Origin: Pseudorhodoplanes sp.
GTDB taxonomy: Bacteria > Pseudomonadota > Alphaproteobacteria > Rhizobiales > Xanthobacteraceae
Direction of reading: 5' to 3'
NCBI GenBank assembly: GCA_022843165.1
Contig: JALHOD010000002.1
Span: 266,908-330,907 of the forward strand
DNA: 64,000 nt
The notes beneath the pieces are model-generated. The model saw nothing but the letters and a program-made list of their open reading frames with translations. It was not told where the DNA came from and did no database searches. The translations under genes were made by a program, and so were the position numbers. This document shows positions 33,105 to 42,214 of this stretch, piece after piece. The first letter of the stretch is position 1, and every line of letters starts with the position of its first letter.

Positions 33105-34742
33105 TCACGCCGAGCGGGCCAGCGCTCCATCGATCATGTCGACCGTGTTCTGCACGCCATACGCCGCGACGAACGATCCGAAGCGCGGACCTTTCTCCTG
33201 ACCCAGCAGCACCTGATAGAGCATGTTGAACCAATCGAGCGACACGCCCGGACGCCCATCCTTGCTCTTGACCTTGCCGGTCTTATCCAGGAACGGCTCG
33301 CGGCGTCCGACCTCGTAAACGACATCCTGAATATTCTCAGGCGTCGCGCCTGCCGACAATTGCGATAGCGCATCGCGCAGATCGGCCAGCGCAACGCGCT
33401 CCTGATCGGTCGGCTCGCGGAACTTCTTGGTCGGCAGAACGAAATCGCGGTAATAGTGAATGGCGTACTGGACCAGCTTGTCGAGCTTGGGATGCGTCTG
33501 CGGCGTGACACCCGGCCGGTAGCGGCCGATGAAGCCCCACAGCGTCTCGGCATTTTCCGCGTTCGACGACGATACCAGTGCCAGCAGCATGGCGAACGAC
33601 ATCGGCATGTCGATGACCGGCGGGTTGCCGGCATGAATGTGCCAGACCGGATTTGACAGCCTCTGCTTGCCGTCCTGGCGCTGATAGCCATCGAGGAATT
33701 GCTGATACTCGTCCATGTGACGCGGGATCACGTCGAAATACAGACGCTTCGCCGCCTTGGGCTCGCGATACATAAACAACGACAGCGATTCCGGACTGGC
33801 ATAGCGCAACCATTCGTCGATCGTCAGACCATTGCCCTTCGACTTGGAAATCTTTTGGCCCTTCTCGTCGAGGAAGAGTTCGTAGTTGAACCCTTCCGGC
33901 GGCGTGCCGCCGATGGCGCGACAGATTTCGCCCGAGAGTTTCACGGAATCGATCAGATCCTTGCCTGCCATTTCATAGTCGATGCCGAGTGCGAGCCAGC
34001 GCATGGCCCAGTCCGGCTTCCATTGCAGCTTGCAGCGCCCCCCGGTGACCGGCGTCGTGATCTGTTCCTTCGTATCGGGATCCTGGTAGGTGATCGTCCC
34101 GGCCTTGGCGTCATGCGCGATGACCGGCACCTGAAGAACGATGCCAGTGCGCGGACAGATCGGCAGGAAGGGCGAATAAGTCTGCGCTCTCTCTTCGCGC
34201 AAGGATGGCAGCATGATCGCCATCACCTTGTCGAAGTTTGTCAGCACCTGCAGCAAGGCCTTGTCGAAACGGCCGGATGTGTAGCAGGCTGTGGCCGACA
34301 GAAATTCATATTCGAAGCCGAACGTATCGAGAAAGGCGCGCAGGCGCGCGTTGTTGTGCTCGCCGAAGCTCGGATGCGTGCCGAACGGATCGGGCACCCT
34401 CGTCAGCGGCTTGCCGAGATGTTCAGCCAGCATGTCCTTGTTCGGAACATTGTCCGGTACCTTGCGCAGACCGTCCATGTCGTCCGAAAAGGCGATCAGC
34501 CGGGTCTTGACCTTGTCCTCCGTCAGCACGCGGAAGGCGTGGCGCACCATGGTGGTGCGCGCAACCTCGCCGAAGGTCCCGATGTGAGGCAGGCCGGACG
34601 GGCCATAACCGGTTGCAAAAACGATCTCGTCCTTGGGCTTTTTCTTCAAGCGCGCCACAATCGCGCGCGCCTGCTCAAACGGCCAGGCTGACGATTGCTC
34701 GGCCAGTTCGCGCAAATTCGGCTCAGTTTCGGTCACAGACAT
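33105..34742 (-). CDS. lysK: lysine--tRNA ligase, class I
   Basis: The 545-residue enzyme is a class I synthetase with HIGT (residues 53-56, the HIGH motif) and KISKSKGN (about 297-304, the KMSKS motif), and the characteristic C-terminal helical anticodon-binding region. Class I LysRS replaces the class II enzyme in many alphaproteobacteria, in spirochaetes and in archaea. It charges tRNA-Lys. The ATG at 34742 opens [13 protein letters not shown]; a further 10 codons upstream remain open but are less likely. The TauE-like gene follows closely. Confidence 0.97.
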   Translation of the reverse strand: MSVTETEPNLRELAEQSSAWPFEQARAIVARLKKKPKDEIVFATGYGPSGLPHIGTFGEVARTTMVRHAFRVLTEDKVKTRLIAFSDDMDGLRKVPDNVPNKDMLAEHLGKPLTRVPDPFGTHPSFGEHNNARLRAFLDTFGFEYEFLSATACYTSGRFDKALLQVLTNFDKVMAIMLPSLREERAQTYSPFLPICPRTGIVLQVPVIAHDAKAGTITYQDPDTKEQITTPVTGGRCKLQWKPDWAMRWLALGIDYEMAGKDLIDSVKLSGEICRAIGGTPPEGFNYELFLDEKGQKISKSKGNGLTIDEWLRYASPESLSLFMYREPKAAKRLYFDVIPRHMDEYQQFLDGYQRQDGKQRLSNPVWHIHAGNPPVIDMPMSFAMLLALVSSSNAENAETLWGFIGRYRPGVTPQTHPKLDKLVQYAIHYYRDFVLPTKKFREPTDQERVALADLRDALSQLSAGATPENIQDVVYEVGRREPFLDKTGKVKSKDGRPGVSLDWFNMLYQVLLGQEKGPRFGSFVAAYGVQNTVDMIDGALARSA

Positions 34743-34799
34743 TCTTTTCTCCGCAGCGCGACCTTTAAGCAACCGCGCCGGGCGGCGTCAAATCAGGGG

Positions 34800-35690
34800 T
34801 CAGAACGGGCTGACCGGGAAATATCGCAGCCACAGATCGGTAAAGCGGCCTTTTTCCCAGAGCCGGAACAATGCCCAATTGAAGGCCAAACGCAGCGTGT
34901 CGTTGCCACGCTTCACCGCGATGCCCACACCCTCGCCAAAATAGCGGCTCTCGAAAAAGGCGCCGCCGGCAAACGTACAGCAACCGCCGGAATCCGTACC
35001 GTTTAACCAGAACGACAGCGAAATCCCGTCGCCAAAGACATAGTCAACCTGATTTCGCCGCAACGCTTCGCGCGCCGCTTCCACACTGGGATAGGGCACG
35101 GGCTGGGCCTCGGTGAACAGGGTCTTGAGATAGGCCTCGTGAGCGCCGCCTGCGACCACCCCTATCTTCTTGCCTTCGACCAATTCGGGCCGCAGATTGA
35201 CGAGAGCGCTGTCCCGCTGCGCCGCGAATCGCGCCGGGACACGATAATAGGGATCGCTGAAATCCAGCACCTTGCGCGACTCTTCCGTTACCGCAATCGA
35301 GGCGATGATGGCCTCGCCACGGTTCTCGTTGAGTGCGGGGATGAGGGTATCGAACCGGCGCATCTGGACGGTGCACGTGACCCGCAGTTCTTCGCAGATC
35401 AGGCGAGCCAGATCGACATTGAAACCCGCCGGATGGCCGTCCGGACCGGCATAGTTGAACGGCGGATAATCGACCTCGGTCAGGAACCGGATCTGGGTCA
35501 CGCGTGACAAATCCGGGCGCTCGGGCCGCCGGCGAGGATCCCAGAAACCAGGCAAAGGCAGAGCCTCCCCAGCCTGCGCCTGTGCGGCCGGGGTCACGGG
35601 AGACAGCGGCATCACCCCCCCGGCCAAGGCCGTCATCAGCACCGCCGGCAGGCGATATCGGTCTAGGCAACGAAAAAGATTTATGGACAT
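34800..35690 (-). CDS. family 3 extracellular solute-binding protein
   Basis: A 296-residue protein with an N-terminal signal sequence (MSINLFRCLDRYRLPAVLMT, Ala-rich cleavage region near 35-42) and the amino-acid ABC transporter binding-protein fold: FLTEVDYPPFNYAGPDGHPAGF, RRFDTLIPALNENRGEAIIAS and DFSDPYYRVPAR. It should bind a polar amino acid or similar ligand in the periplasm. No permease or ATPase genes adjoin it, so it is an orphan component. Two adjacent cysteines in DSGGCCTFAGG are unusual and could form a local disulfide. Confidence 0.9.
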   Translation of the reverse strand: MSINLFRCLDRYRLPAVLMTALAGGVMPLSPVTPAAQAQAGEALPLPGFWDPRRRPERPDLSRVTQIRFLTEVDYPPFNYAGPDGHPAGFNVDLARLICEELRVTCTVQMRRFDTLIPALNENRGEAIIASIAVTEESRKVLDFSDPYYRVPARFAAQRDSALVNLRPELVEGKKIGVVAGGAHEAYLKTLFTEAQPVPYPSVEAAREALRRNQVDYVFGDGISLSFWLNGTDSGGCCTFAGGAFFESRYFGEGVGIAVKRGNDTLRLAFNWALFRLWEKGRFTDLWLRYFPVSPF

Positions 35691-35783
35691 AATTGGTCTT
35701 CACATCCGGCAGATCCGGTCGCCCTCGGTCCCGCTTATAGACCAATCGTGGCGGCGTAACACTGGTTTGACGTCGGAGGGGGC

Positions 35784-35802
35784 ATGTGAGGAATTCTCAC
35801 AT
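35784..35802. promoter_or_regulatory. hairpin spanning the glycosyltransferase start codon
   Basis: ATGTGAG (35784-35790) and CTCACAT (35796-35802) are perfect 7-base arms around GAATT. The GTG start at 35786 lies inside the left arm and the strong GGAGGGGG ribosome-binding sequence just before it. In RNA the hairpin would bury the start codon; in DNA it could be an operator. Confidence 0.45.
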
Positions 35803-37759
35803 CAGGGCGGCTTCGCGCGATCCTGCCGAGCCGCGGACCTGGCATGCAAAGGCCGGCGACGGGCCACCCCCGTCTCGCTGGCCGCATGCCCCTCGTCGCG
35901 TCCGGCACAAACTGGCGCCGTGCCCGGAAATTGATTGTGTCCGCCATCTGCTCGCGCCCGGAACCATCGCCGCCGCGGAATTGCACGCGATCGAAATCGG
36001 GACCGGCGCTGACCGGGTGCTGGTCGCGCAGGGCGCCATCCCGGACGAGCACTATGTCAGGGCGCTGGCCTTCTCCTTCGGCTGCGGCTTCGACTCTTTG
36101 CTGACCATTCCTCGCAACGCATGCCCTGCAAGCGACCTGGAACTGATAGAGGCCACAAAAAGCGGGATATTGTGGCTGGCCGCCGGACATCGCCGGCTTC
36201 TGGTACTGGCGCCTCAACATCTCACCGCAAGATGTTTTGTGAGTCATATCAGATTCAATCCGAGTCTTGCCGCAGATATCTGTTTCACCACATCCCAGAA
36301 CCTTCTGAGCTTTGTCGGCCGGCATGCCAAAGACACTGTCGCCGGCAAGGCAGCCTTTGAACTGGCAGCCGAACAACCCGAATTGTCCGCATGCTCAGAT
36401 CGGTCACGATTCTCGATTCTGCCGATCAGTGGCTGTCTGGCCATGCTTGCCGCAATCACTTTCGCACCCGCATTGACCACGGTGACCATCGACATTGCGC
36501 TGGCCTTGATCTTTCTCGGTTGGACGGCCTTGAGAATTATGGGCGCCCTGACCGCCGGATTGTTTTGGCAACGGCAGGTCTCAATCGCAGACTCCGAACT
36601 GCCGGTCTATTCCCTGATTGTTGCACTTTATCAGGAGGCAGCGGCGGTTCGGGGTCTGGTTGAATCTCTCCGCGCACTCGATTACCCGCCGGAAAAGCTC
36701 GACATCAAATTCGTTCTGGAGGCGGATGATCATGAAACCCGCCATGCGCTCACCACGCTGAACCTCGCTGCTCCCTTCACGGTCATCACTGCGCCGGAAG
36801 AGGGGCCGCGAACCAAGCCGAAGGCGCTCAATGCTGCGTTGCCATTTGTGCGCGGTAGCTATGTCGCCGTCTACGACGCGGAAGACCGGCCAGATCCCGA
36901 TCAACTCAAGAAAGCTCTGCAGGTTTTCCGCGCTGGACATCTAAAGCTGGCCTGTGTGCAGGCGCGGCTGACAATCGATAACTCACACGACAGTTGGCTG
37001 ACAAGGATGTTCACTGCGGAATATGCCGGCTTGTTCGACGTATTTCTGCCCGGCATCGCCGCCTGGCGCCTGCCCTTGCCGCTCGGCGGTTCATCCAATC
37101 ACTTTCGCGCCTCGATCCTGCGGGAAGCGGGGGCCTGGGATCCCTATAACGTCACGGAAGATGCCGATCTCGGAATGAGATTGGCGCGGCTTGGTTATCA
37201 CACCGCCGTTGTCGACTCGACGACCTATGAAGAGGCACCTTCCCGGCTGACGCCTTGGCTCAGGCAACGAACCCGCTGGTTCAAGGGCTGGATGCAGACA
37301 TGGCTCGTTCATATGCGTCATCCGGTGCGTCTATGGCGCGATCTACGAGCGCCCGGATTTCTGGTTTTTCAACTCGTGGTCGGCGGAGCCGTTCTGGCTG
37401 CAATGGTGCATGGTATATTTGCGGTCGCACTCGGCTGGCAGATCGCCTCGGGCTGGTTATGGGCGCAGAAATCCGAACTAGGCGATATTCTGATCGCTGG
37501 CTTGCATGGAATTACGCTCGTCACCGGCTATTTCATTTCGGGACTGCTTGCCCTGATCGGCCTTGCTCGCCGGCGGTTGATGTCATGCGCCTGGACATTG
37601 CTGTTGTTACCCATTTATTGGCTTCTGCTTTCGGTTGCCGCATGGCGCGCATTGCTCCATCTGATCTTCGAGCCGCATAGGTGGGAGAAAACCGAACATG
37701 GTCTCGCGCGCACATCGCGGCGTGAGCCGCGTCTGGAAAGAAATGGCTATACCTCCTGA
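35786..37759 (+). CDS. membrane glycosyltransferase, family 2, with possible MshEN-like N-terminal domain
   Basis: The 657-residue protein starts at GTG 35786, preceded by GGAGGGGG. Residues about 53-105 (HLLAPGTIAAAELHAIEIG, then GADRVLVAQGAIPDEHYVRAL) resemble the N-terminal domain of GspE/MshE ATPases, some of which bind c-di-GMP. Two membrane helices (about 213-257) precede a GT-A domain with DAEDRPD, TEDADLGMRL (near 457) and QRTRWFKGW (near 493), the QxxRW motif, then C-terminal membrane helices. It resembles XagB-type exopolysaccharide synthases. The DUF2336 gene follows 221 bp downstream. Confidence 0.85.
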   Translation: MRNSHIRAASRDPAEPRTWHAKAGDGPPPSRWPHAPRRVRHKLAPCPEIDCVRHLLAPGTIAAAELHAIEIGTGADRVLVAQGAIPDEHYVRALAFSFGCGFDSLLTIPRNACPASDLELIEATKSGILWLAAGHRRLLVLAPQHLTARCFVSHIRFNPSLAADICFTTSQNLLSFVGRHAKDTVAGKAAFELAAEQPELSACSDRSRFSILPISGCLAMLAAITFAPALTTVTIDIALALIFLGWTALRIMGALTAGLFWQRQVSIADSELPVYSLIVALYQEAAAVRGLVESLRALDYPPEKLDIKFVLEADDHETRHALTTLNLAAPFTVITAPEEGPRTKPKALNAALPFVRGSYVAVYDAEDRPDPDQLKKALQVFRAGHLKLACVQARLTIDNSHDSWLTRMFTAEYAGLFDVFLPGIAAWRLPLPLGGSSNHFRASILREAGAWDPYNVTEDADLGMRLARLGYHTAVVDSTTYEEAPSRLTPWLRQRTRWFKGWMQTWLVHMRHPVRLWRDLRAPGFLVFQLVVGGAVLAAMVHGIFAVALGWQIASGWLWAQKSELGDILIAGLHGITLVTGYFISGLLALIGLARRRLMSCAWTLLLLPIYWLLLSVAAWRALLHLIFEPHRWEKTEHGLARTSRREPRLERNGYTS

Positions 37760-37980
37760 TTCTCGCAATGCGTTTACGTCCACTTAATACAACCCGGCGT
37801 ATTCTGACGCCACCAAGATGACGGTGACGCGATCTCTTGCAGCCGCTCTTTCCGGCCGCGAAGCTCTGCATATGCTTGTCTGACGCACGCGCATCTTTGC
37901 GAGGCATGCTCATCAGGCTCTCCGTCAAAGCGGTTGGGACTCGAATTGACGCCGATCTGGCGTCGTAAGAGACTTTCATA

Positions 37981-39090
37981 ATGCCGACCGAGTGCAGCAA
38001 TCTTATCTCGGAGCTTGAAGCCGCCTTTTCCAGCGGCCACAACGTCAAGCAAGCCGAAACCCTCCGACGCGTCACCGATCTTTTTCTGCAGGCCGCCGAC
38101 AGATACTCCAGCGAACAAATCGACATTTTTGACGACGTCATGATCCGCCTGAGCACGGAGATTGAAACACGAGCCCGCGCCGAACTTTCAAGACGGCTGG
38201 CTACACTCGCAAATGCACCAATCAGAATAATTCACAGCCTCGCACATGATGACGTGATCGACGTTGCCGGCCCCGTGCTCACGCAGTCGCCGCGGATCAG
38301 CGAAGAAACCGTCCTCGCGATCGCCGAAACCAAAAACCAACAGCATCTTCTGGCAATTTCCCAGCGATTCCATATCAATGAAGCGACCACCGATGTCCTG
38401 ATCCATCGCGGAGATTCAAATGTCGTGCAGTCCGTCGCATCGAACAACGGCGCGCGCTTGTCGGATTTCGGCGTCGGTCAGCTCGCCAGCCGTGCATGCG
38501 GCGACGGCATTCTTGCGGCCCGGCTACTGCAACGAAAAGACATCAAATCCCATCATCTGCATGCCGTCATTGCCCGGGTCTCCCAGACGGTTCTGAACAA
38601 GATGATTGCGGAATGCCCCAATCTCGAAACAAGTATCCGCAATGCGGTGGTCCAGGCTGCCGAGCAATTCCAGGGCGCCTTAAGCTCGGAAAAGAGAGAC
38701 TACACCGCAGCGGCGAGCCAGATCGATACCATGCTGGCAGTCGAGAAACTCAGCGATCCGGCCATCGGCGAATTTGCCAAAGCACGGAATATCGAATCGA
38801 CGGTCGTGGCCCTCGCGCGCATGTCTGACATGCCCGTCGACACCGTCGAACACTGCCTGTTCAGCGAGCAGATCGACCTGCCGCTCATTCTGGCACGAGC
38901 CGCGGGATTATCCTGGGTTACAACAAAATGGCTGCTGATCTTGCGCGACATGGAATTGAAGATAGCAAAGCATAATCCCGAGGATGCCAAAGCTCATTTT
39001 CTGAAGCTTCATCCCGTGACCGCACATAGACTTTTGCGCTTCTATCACGCACGCAACCTAGCGCCATTTCAAGCAGGAACAGCGCATTAA
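37981..39090 (+). CDS. DUF2336 domain-containing protein
   Basis: A 369-residue, almost entirely helical soluble protein with repeated helical hairpins (for example ISEETVLAIAETKNQQHLLAIS, residues about 102-122). This pattern identifies DUF2336, a HEAT-like alphaproteobacterial family of unknown function that is often seen near signalling or polysaccharide genes. The start has only a weak ribosome-binding sequence. It is on the same strand as the glycosyltransferase but 221 bp away. No catalytic motif is visible. Confidence 0.85.
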   Translation: MPTECSNLISELEAAFSSGHNVKQAETLRRVTDLFLQAADRYSSEQIDIFDDVMIRLSTEIETRARAELSRRLATLANAPIRIIHSLAHDDVIDVAGPVLTQSPRISEETVLAIAETKNQQHLLAISQRFHINEATTDVLIHRGDSNVVQSVASNNGARLSDFGVGQLASRACGDGILAARLLQRKDIKSHHLHAVIARVSQTVLNKMIAECPNLETSIRNAVVQAAEQFQGALSSEKRDYTAAASQIDTMLAVEKLSDPAIGEFAKARNIESTVVALARMSDMPVDTVEHCLFSEQIDLPLILARAAGLSWVTTKWLLILRDMELKIAKHNPEDAKAHFLKLHPVTAHRLLRFYHARNLAPFQAGTAH

Positions 39091-39112
39091 GCCTTTCGGC
39101 CGTGCGGATCGA

Positions 39113-39709
39113 CTACATGTATTTTCGAAGATCGGCGGCTGCTTCTTCAGGCTTGCGCTTCATATTGAATGGAGCGACGAAACGGCCTTCCTTGTCCATC
39201 AGATAGACCAGCGCCGTATGGTCCATCGTATAGCCGCCGCCCTCGAGCGGGACCTTCTTCGAATAGACCCGATACGCTTTTTCCATCGCCGCGATAGCCG
39301 CCGCATCGCCGGTCAGCGCGCGCAAGTGCGGGTCGAAACTCGACAGATAGTCCTTCAGCTTCTCTGCCGTATCCCTTTCCGGATCGACGGTGACGAAAAG
39401 CGCGTTCGCCCGATCGGCATCCTTGCCTAGCTTGTCGAAGATTTCGGAGACTTCAAACAAGGTCGTCGGGCAGATATCCGGACAATGAGTAAATCCAAAA
39501 AAGATCAAAAACGGCTTCCCTTTCAGGTTCTCGTCCGTGACAACTTGCCTATTTTGATCCATCAGCCGGAATGGCCCCCCGATCGCAGATGGCGCCGGGC
39601 CCGGTGCCGACCCCTTGCCTGCAACGAAGAAAATTGCGGCCGAGAATATGACAAGCCCCGCCAGAAATGCCGTCAGGACAAGCAGAAGGTGAGAAGCGCG
39701 CGTGGTCAT
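39113..39709 (-). CDS. SCO1/SenC-family protein
   Basis: A 198-residue protein with an N-terminal membrane anchor (about 7-30) and a periplasmic thioredoxin-like domain carrying CPDIC (Cys76 and Cys80) plus a distal histidine in YTMDHTALVY, the copper ligands of SCO proteins. SCO proteins deliver copper to, or reduce, the CuA site of cytochrome c oxidase. A small single-helix protein is encoded just upstream on the same strand. No oxidase genes are in the window. Confidence 0.93.
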   Translation of the reverse strand: MTTRASHLLLVLTAFLAGLVIFSAAIFFVAGKGSAPGPAPSAIGGPFRLMDQNRQVVTDENLKGKPFLIFFGFTHCPDICPTTLFEVSEIFDKLGKDADRANALFVTVDPERDTAEKLKDYLSSFDPHLRALTGDAAAIAAMEKAYRVYSKKVPLEGGGYTMDHTALVYLMDKEGRFVAPFNMKRKPEEAAADLRKYM

Positions 39710-39733
39710 GTTGCAGGAATGTCTCGCTATTGG

Positions 39734-39913
39734 TCAGAAGCAGGCGGCGATGCCGGTCAGCAGCATTTCATAAAACACCGCGCTGCCGTAATGAACCCAC
39801 AGCACAATGGTGACGGCAAACAGCATGCCGGCAAGGCCCGCCGTCACGACCAACGCCAGCGGAAAGTGACGCGGCGAGGCGCGGTCGGATGGTGTTGTTG
39901 TTGCGTCCGGCAT
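39734..39913 (-). CDS. small single-helix membrane protein upstream of SCO
   Basis: From ATG 39913, which has AGGAA about seven bases upstream, the product is 59 residues; a second start at 39943 would add ten. One membrane helix spans about residues 18-40 (LALVVTAGLAGMLFAVTIVLW), with a short C-terminal YGSAVFYEMLLTGIAACF tail. It lies 24 bp before the SCO gene and is probably co-transcribed, which suggests a role in respiratory metal handling. No family is recognised. Confidence 0.65.
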   Translation of the reverse strand: MPDATTTPSDRASPRHFPLALVVTAGLAGMLFAVTIVLWVHYGSAVFYEMLLTGIAACF

Positions 39914-40040
39914 TGTCGTTCCTGAGGCGCCTTCCAGAGCCATTTATCTTCTTCAGATAAGTCCGAACCAGGCGGCAGGCAACCCAAGGGGGACCGGGCC
40001 GGCCGGTGTCGCAATCAACTTGTCTTGTCCGCAAGCTGGC

Positions 40041-40115
40041 TGGAGCGGGCGGCGGGAATCGAACCCGCGACATACAGCTTGGGAAGCTGTCGTTCTACCA
40101 CTGAACTACGCCCGC
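40041..40115 (-). tRNA. tRNA-Gly(CCC)
   Basis: On the minus strand the sequence GCGGGCGTAGTTCAGTGG opens a full cloverleaf. The acceptor stem GCGGGCG pairs with CGCCCGC, the anticodon stem ACAGC/GCTGT encloses the loop TTCCCAA (anticodon CCC), and the T arm contains GGTTCGATTCC. CCA is encoded at the 3' end. The anticodon reads GGG glycine codons. Confidence 0.95.
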
Positions 40116-40165
40116 ATCCCGGGAAAGATAGCCGCGCCAGCCGGCGGGCGGCAAGACCAACACCA

Positions 40166-41281
40166 TCAGACCCGGAAATGCTTGGAGAGCTTGAGGCCCT
40201 GTGCCTGATAGTTGGAGCCGATACCCTGGCCGTAGAGCCTGTCTGGACGCGCCTGCATGGATTCATAGACGAGCCGACCGACGATCTGGCCATGCTCAAG
40301 AATGAATGGGACTTCGCGCGAGCGCACCTCCAGCACGGCGCGCGACCCGCGCCCGCCGGCTCCGGCATAGCCAAATCCGGGATCAAAAAAGCCGGCATAG
40401 TGAACGCGAAATTCGCCAACCAGCGGGTCGAACGGCACCATCTCGGACGCGTAATCCGGCGGCACCTGGACCGCTTCCTTGGACGCCAGGATGTAGAACT
40501 CGTTCGGATCGAGCACCAGGCTGCGATCCGCGCGCGCAGCCATCGGCTCCCAGAAATCCAGCACGTCATAGCCGTTGCGACGATCGACATCGATCAGGCC
40601 CGTATGGCGCTTGGCGCGATAGCCGATCAATTTGTCCGGGCCGAGACCGGCGAGATCGACGCCGACGGCGATGCCTTCGCTCACGTCGGCATCGGGGCTG
40701 TCGACGAGCTTCTCGCGCGCGTGCAGATCGCGCAAAGCGGCGGCGCCGAGCAGCGCATGTCCTCGACGAAAGCGAATCTGCGAGAGACGCGAGCCCTGCC
40801 GGACCAGTACCGGAAAGGTTCGCGGACTGATTTCGGCATAAAGCGGTCCGCGATAGCCGGCCTCGACGCGATCGAACCCGCGCGCGTTATTGGCGATCAC
40901 CCGCGTGAACACATCGAGACGGCCGGTCGAACTTTTTGGATTGGCGGACGCCGAGATATCTGGCGGCAGATCCAGGCTCTCCAGCAGCGGCACGATATGC
41001 ACGCAGCCGGTCTCCAGCACTGCGCCCTGCGACAAATCGATCTCGTGCAGCTTCAACTGCGCGATACGCTCTTCCACTGTCGCCTGCGGCCCCGGCAAAA
41101 AACTCGCCCGCACACGATAGGCGACCTTGCCAAGGCGCAAATCGAGACTGGCCGGCTGGATCTGGTCGCCGGCAAAGGGAACGGACGGACGGATGCCACC
41201 CGTCCCCGCGAGTTCGGCAATCATCCGGTCCGGCAAAATGCCTTCAGCGCCAGCGGGGTTCTCGTGGGGCAATGTCGTCAT
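40166..41281 (-). CDS. dcd: 2'-deoxycytidine 5'-triphosphate deaminase, double-length type
   Basis: The 371-residue protein is about twice the usual Dcd length and contains two dUTPase-like beta domains. Key segments are GILPDRMIAEL, DQIQPASLDLRLG, SANPKSSTGRLDVFTR and, in the second half, VVELVYESMQ-like QIVGRLVYESMQ near the C-terminus. It deaminates dCTP to dUTP for thymidylate synthesis. This long form is typical of Hyphomicrobiales. It stands between tRNA-Gly and the SGNH/OpgC genes. A 6-bp hairpin (41298-41314) lies in the leader. Confidence 0.88.
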   Translation of the reverse strand: MTTLPHENPAGAEGILPDRMIAELAGTGGIRPSVPFAGDQIQPASLDLRLGKVAYRVRASFLPGPQATVEERIAQLKLHEIDLSQGAVLETGCVHIVPLLESLDLPPDISASANPKSSTGRLDVFTRVIANNARGFDRVEAGYRGPLYAEISPRTFPVLVRQGSRLSQIRFRRGHALLGAAALRDLHAREKLVDSPDADVSEGIAVGVDLAGLGPDKLIGYRAKRHTGLIDVDRRNGYDVLDFWEPMAARADRSLVLDPNEFYILASKEAVQVPPDYASEMVPFDPLVGEFRVHYAGFFDPGFGYAGAGGRGSRAVLEVRSREVPFILEHGQIVGRLVYESMQARPDRLYGQGIGSNYQAQGLKLSKHFRV

Positions 41282-41401
41282 CCCAAGAAGGTCAACAGGC
41301 TCTAGACCAGAGCCGGCCCGGCGGAAAGACCGGCCGCGTGCAAAGAGCGATTTATCCTGTGGTTTTCGCGGTCAACAGCACGATCAGACCGCCGTCGAAC
41401 G

Positions 41402-42214
41402 TCAGCGCGCCGTCGCGCTCGCGGTCAATGTCGAGCGGCTCGCAGCTTCCGCGATCGCACTGGCCAGCAGCTTGGCGATGCAGCCATAGCTCCAATCATT
41501 CATGTGCAATTCGTCGCTCGAGATGAAGACTTCGAACGGAATGCGCGATTCCTGGCGCCAATGCCGCATGACGGCAAAACGGCGGAAAAGATCGACGTGC
41601 TGCGCCTTGGCCGCATGAGCTAACAGGTCCACCATGTTGGCGGCATCGGCCTTCGCCAGCACCTTCGGAGCGAATTGCGGATCGACCAGGATGACGTCCG
41701 CACCCGTTGCCTTGAGCCGTTTCAATCCTTCAGAGATCAATGTGCCGGCCGGCGCAATCGGATCATCTCGCAACACCGAATTGGTTCCCACCTGCCAGAG
41801 CACAAGATCGGGCTTCTCCGCGATCACCTCTCGTTCGAAACGCGCCAGCATGCCGCGCGCCTCGTCGCCATTCACTCCGCGATTGATCACGGTGAAGGCC
41901 TGATAGGGATACAGTTCGCTCAACTCGGTTGCGAGACGGCTCGGGTAAGTGTTCGCGTCGGAACTCGCGCCGGCGCCGGCTGTCGATGACGACCCGATGG
42001 CGATGATCTTGATCGGCTCGCCGCCGCTCAACCGCTTTCCGGTTCTAACCAGAGGATTCATCAGCCGCGTCAGCTCGGTCGGCGCCGCGCAATTGAACTT
42101 TGCCTGCGGGATCCTATTCGTGTCCTGCGCTCGCGCAGGCCCGACCGCGATCGTTGCGACAATCGCCGCAACACCCAGAATTTTGCCGGGATAAAAAGGG
42201 CGGGAGAACGGCAT
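41402..42214 (-). CDS. SGNH/GDSL-family periplasmic esterase or acyltransferase (first copy)
   Basis: A 270-residue protein with a signal peptide (AAIVATIAVGPARAQ) and SGNH-hydrolase blocks: GSSSTAGAGA with the nucleophilic serine, NRGVNGDEA, QVGTNSV and SSDELHMND with the catalytic Asp/His pair. It is the last gene of the OpgC-SGNH-SGNH unit; its ATG overlaps the preceding stop by one base. SGNH enzymes often finish sugar O-acylation in the periplasm. The exact substrate is unknown; the neighbour OpgC suggests an osmoregulated glucan or another envelope sugar. Confidence 0.88.
   Translation of the reverse strand: MPFSRPFYPGKILGVAAIVATIAVGPARAQDTNRIPQAKFNCAAPTELTRLMNPLVRTGKRLSGGEPIKIIAIGSSSTAGAGASSDANTYPSRLATELSELYPYQAFTVINRGVNGDEARGMLARFEREVIAEKPDLVLWQVGTNSVLRDDPIAPAGTLISEGLKRLKATGADVILVDPQFAPKVLAKADAANMVDLLAHAAKAQHVDLFRRFAVMRHWRQESRIPFEVFISSDELHMNDWSYGCIAKLLASAIAEAASRSTLTASATAR

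Noticed and set aside
40025..41305. A 426-codon + strand open frame over dcd and tRNA-Gly
   Set aside because: It runs through a tRNA and antisense to dcd, and its composition is non-protein-like.
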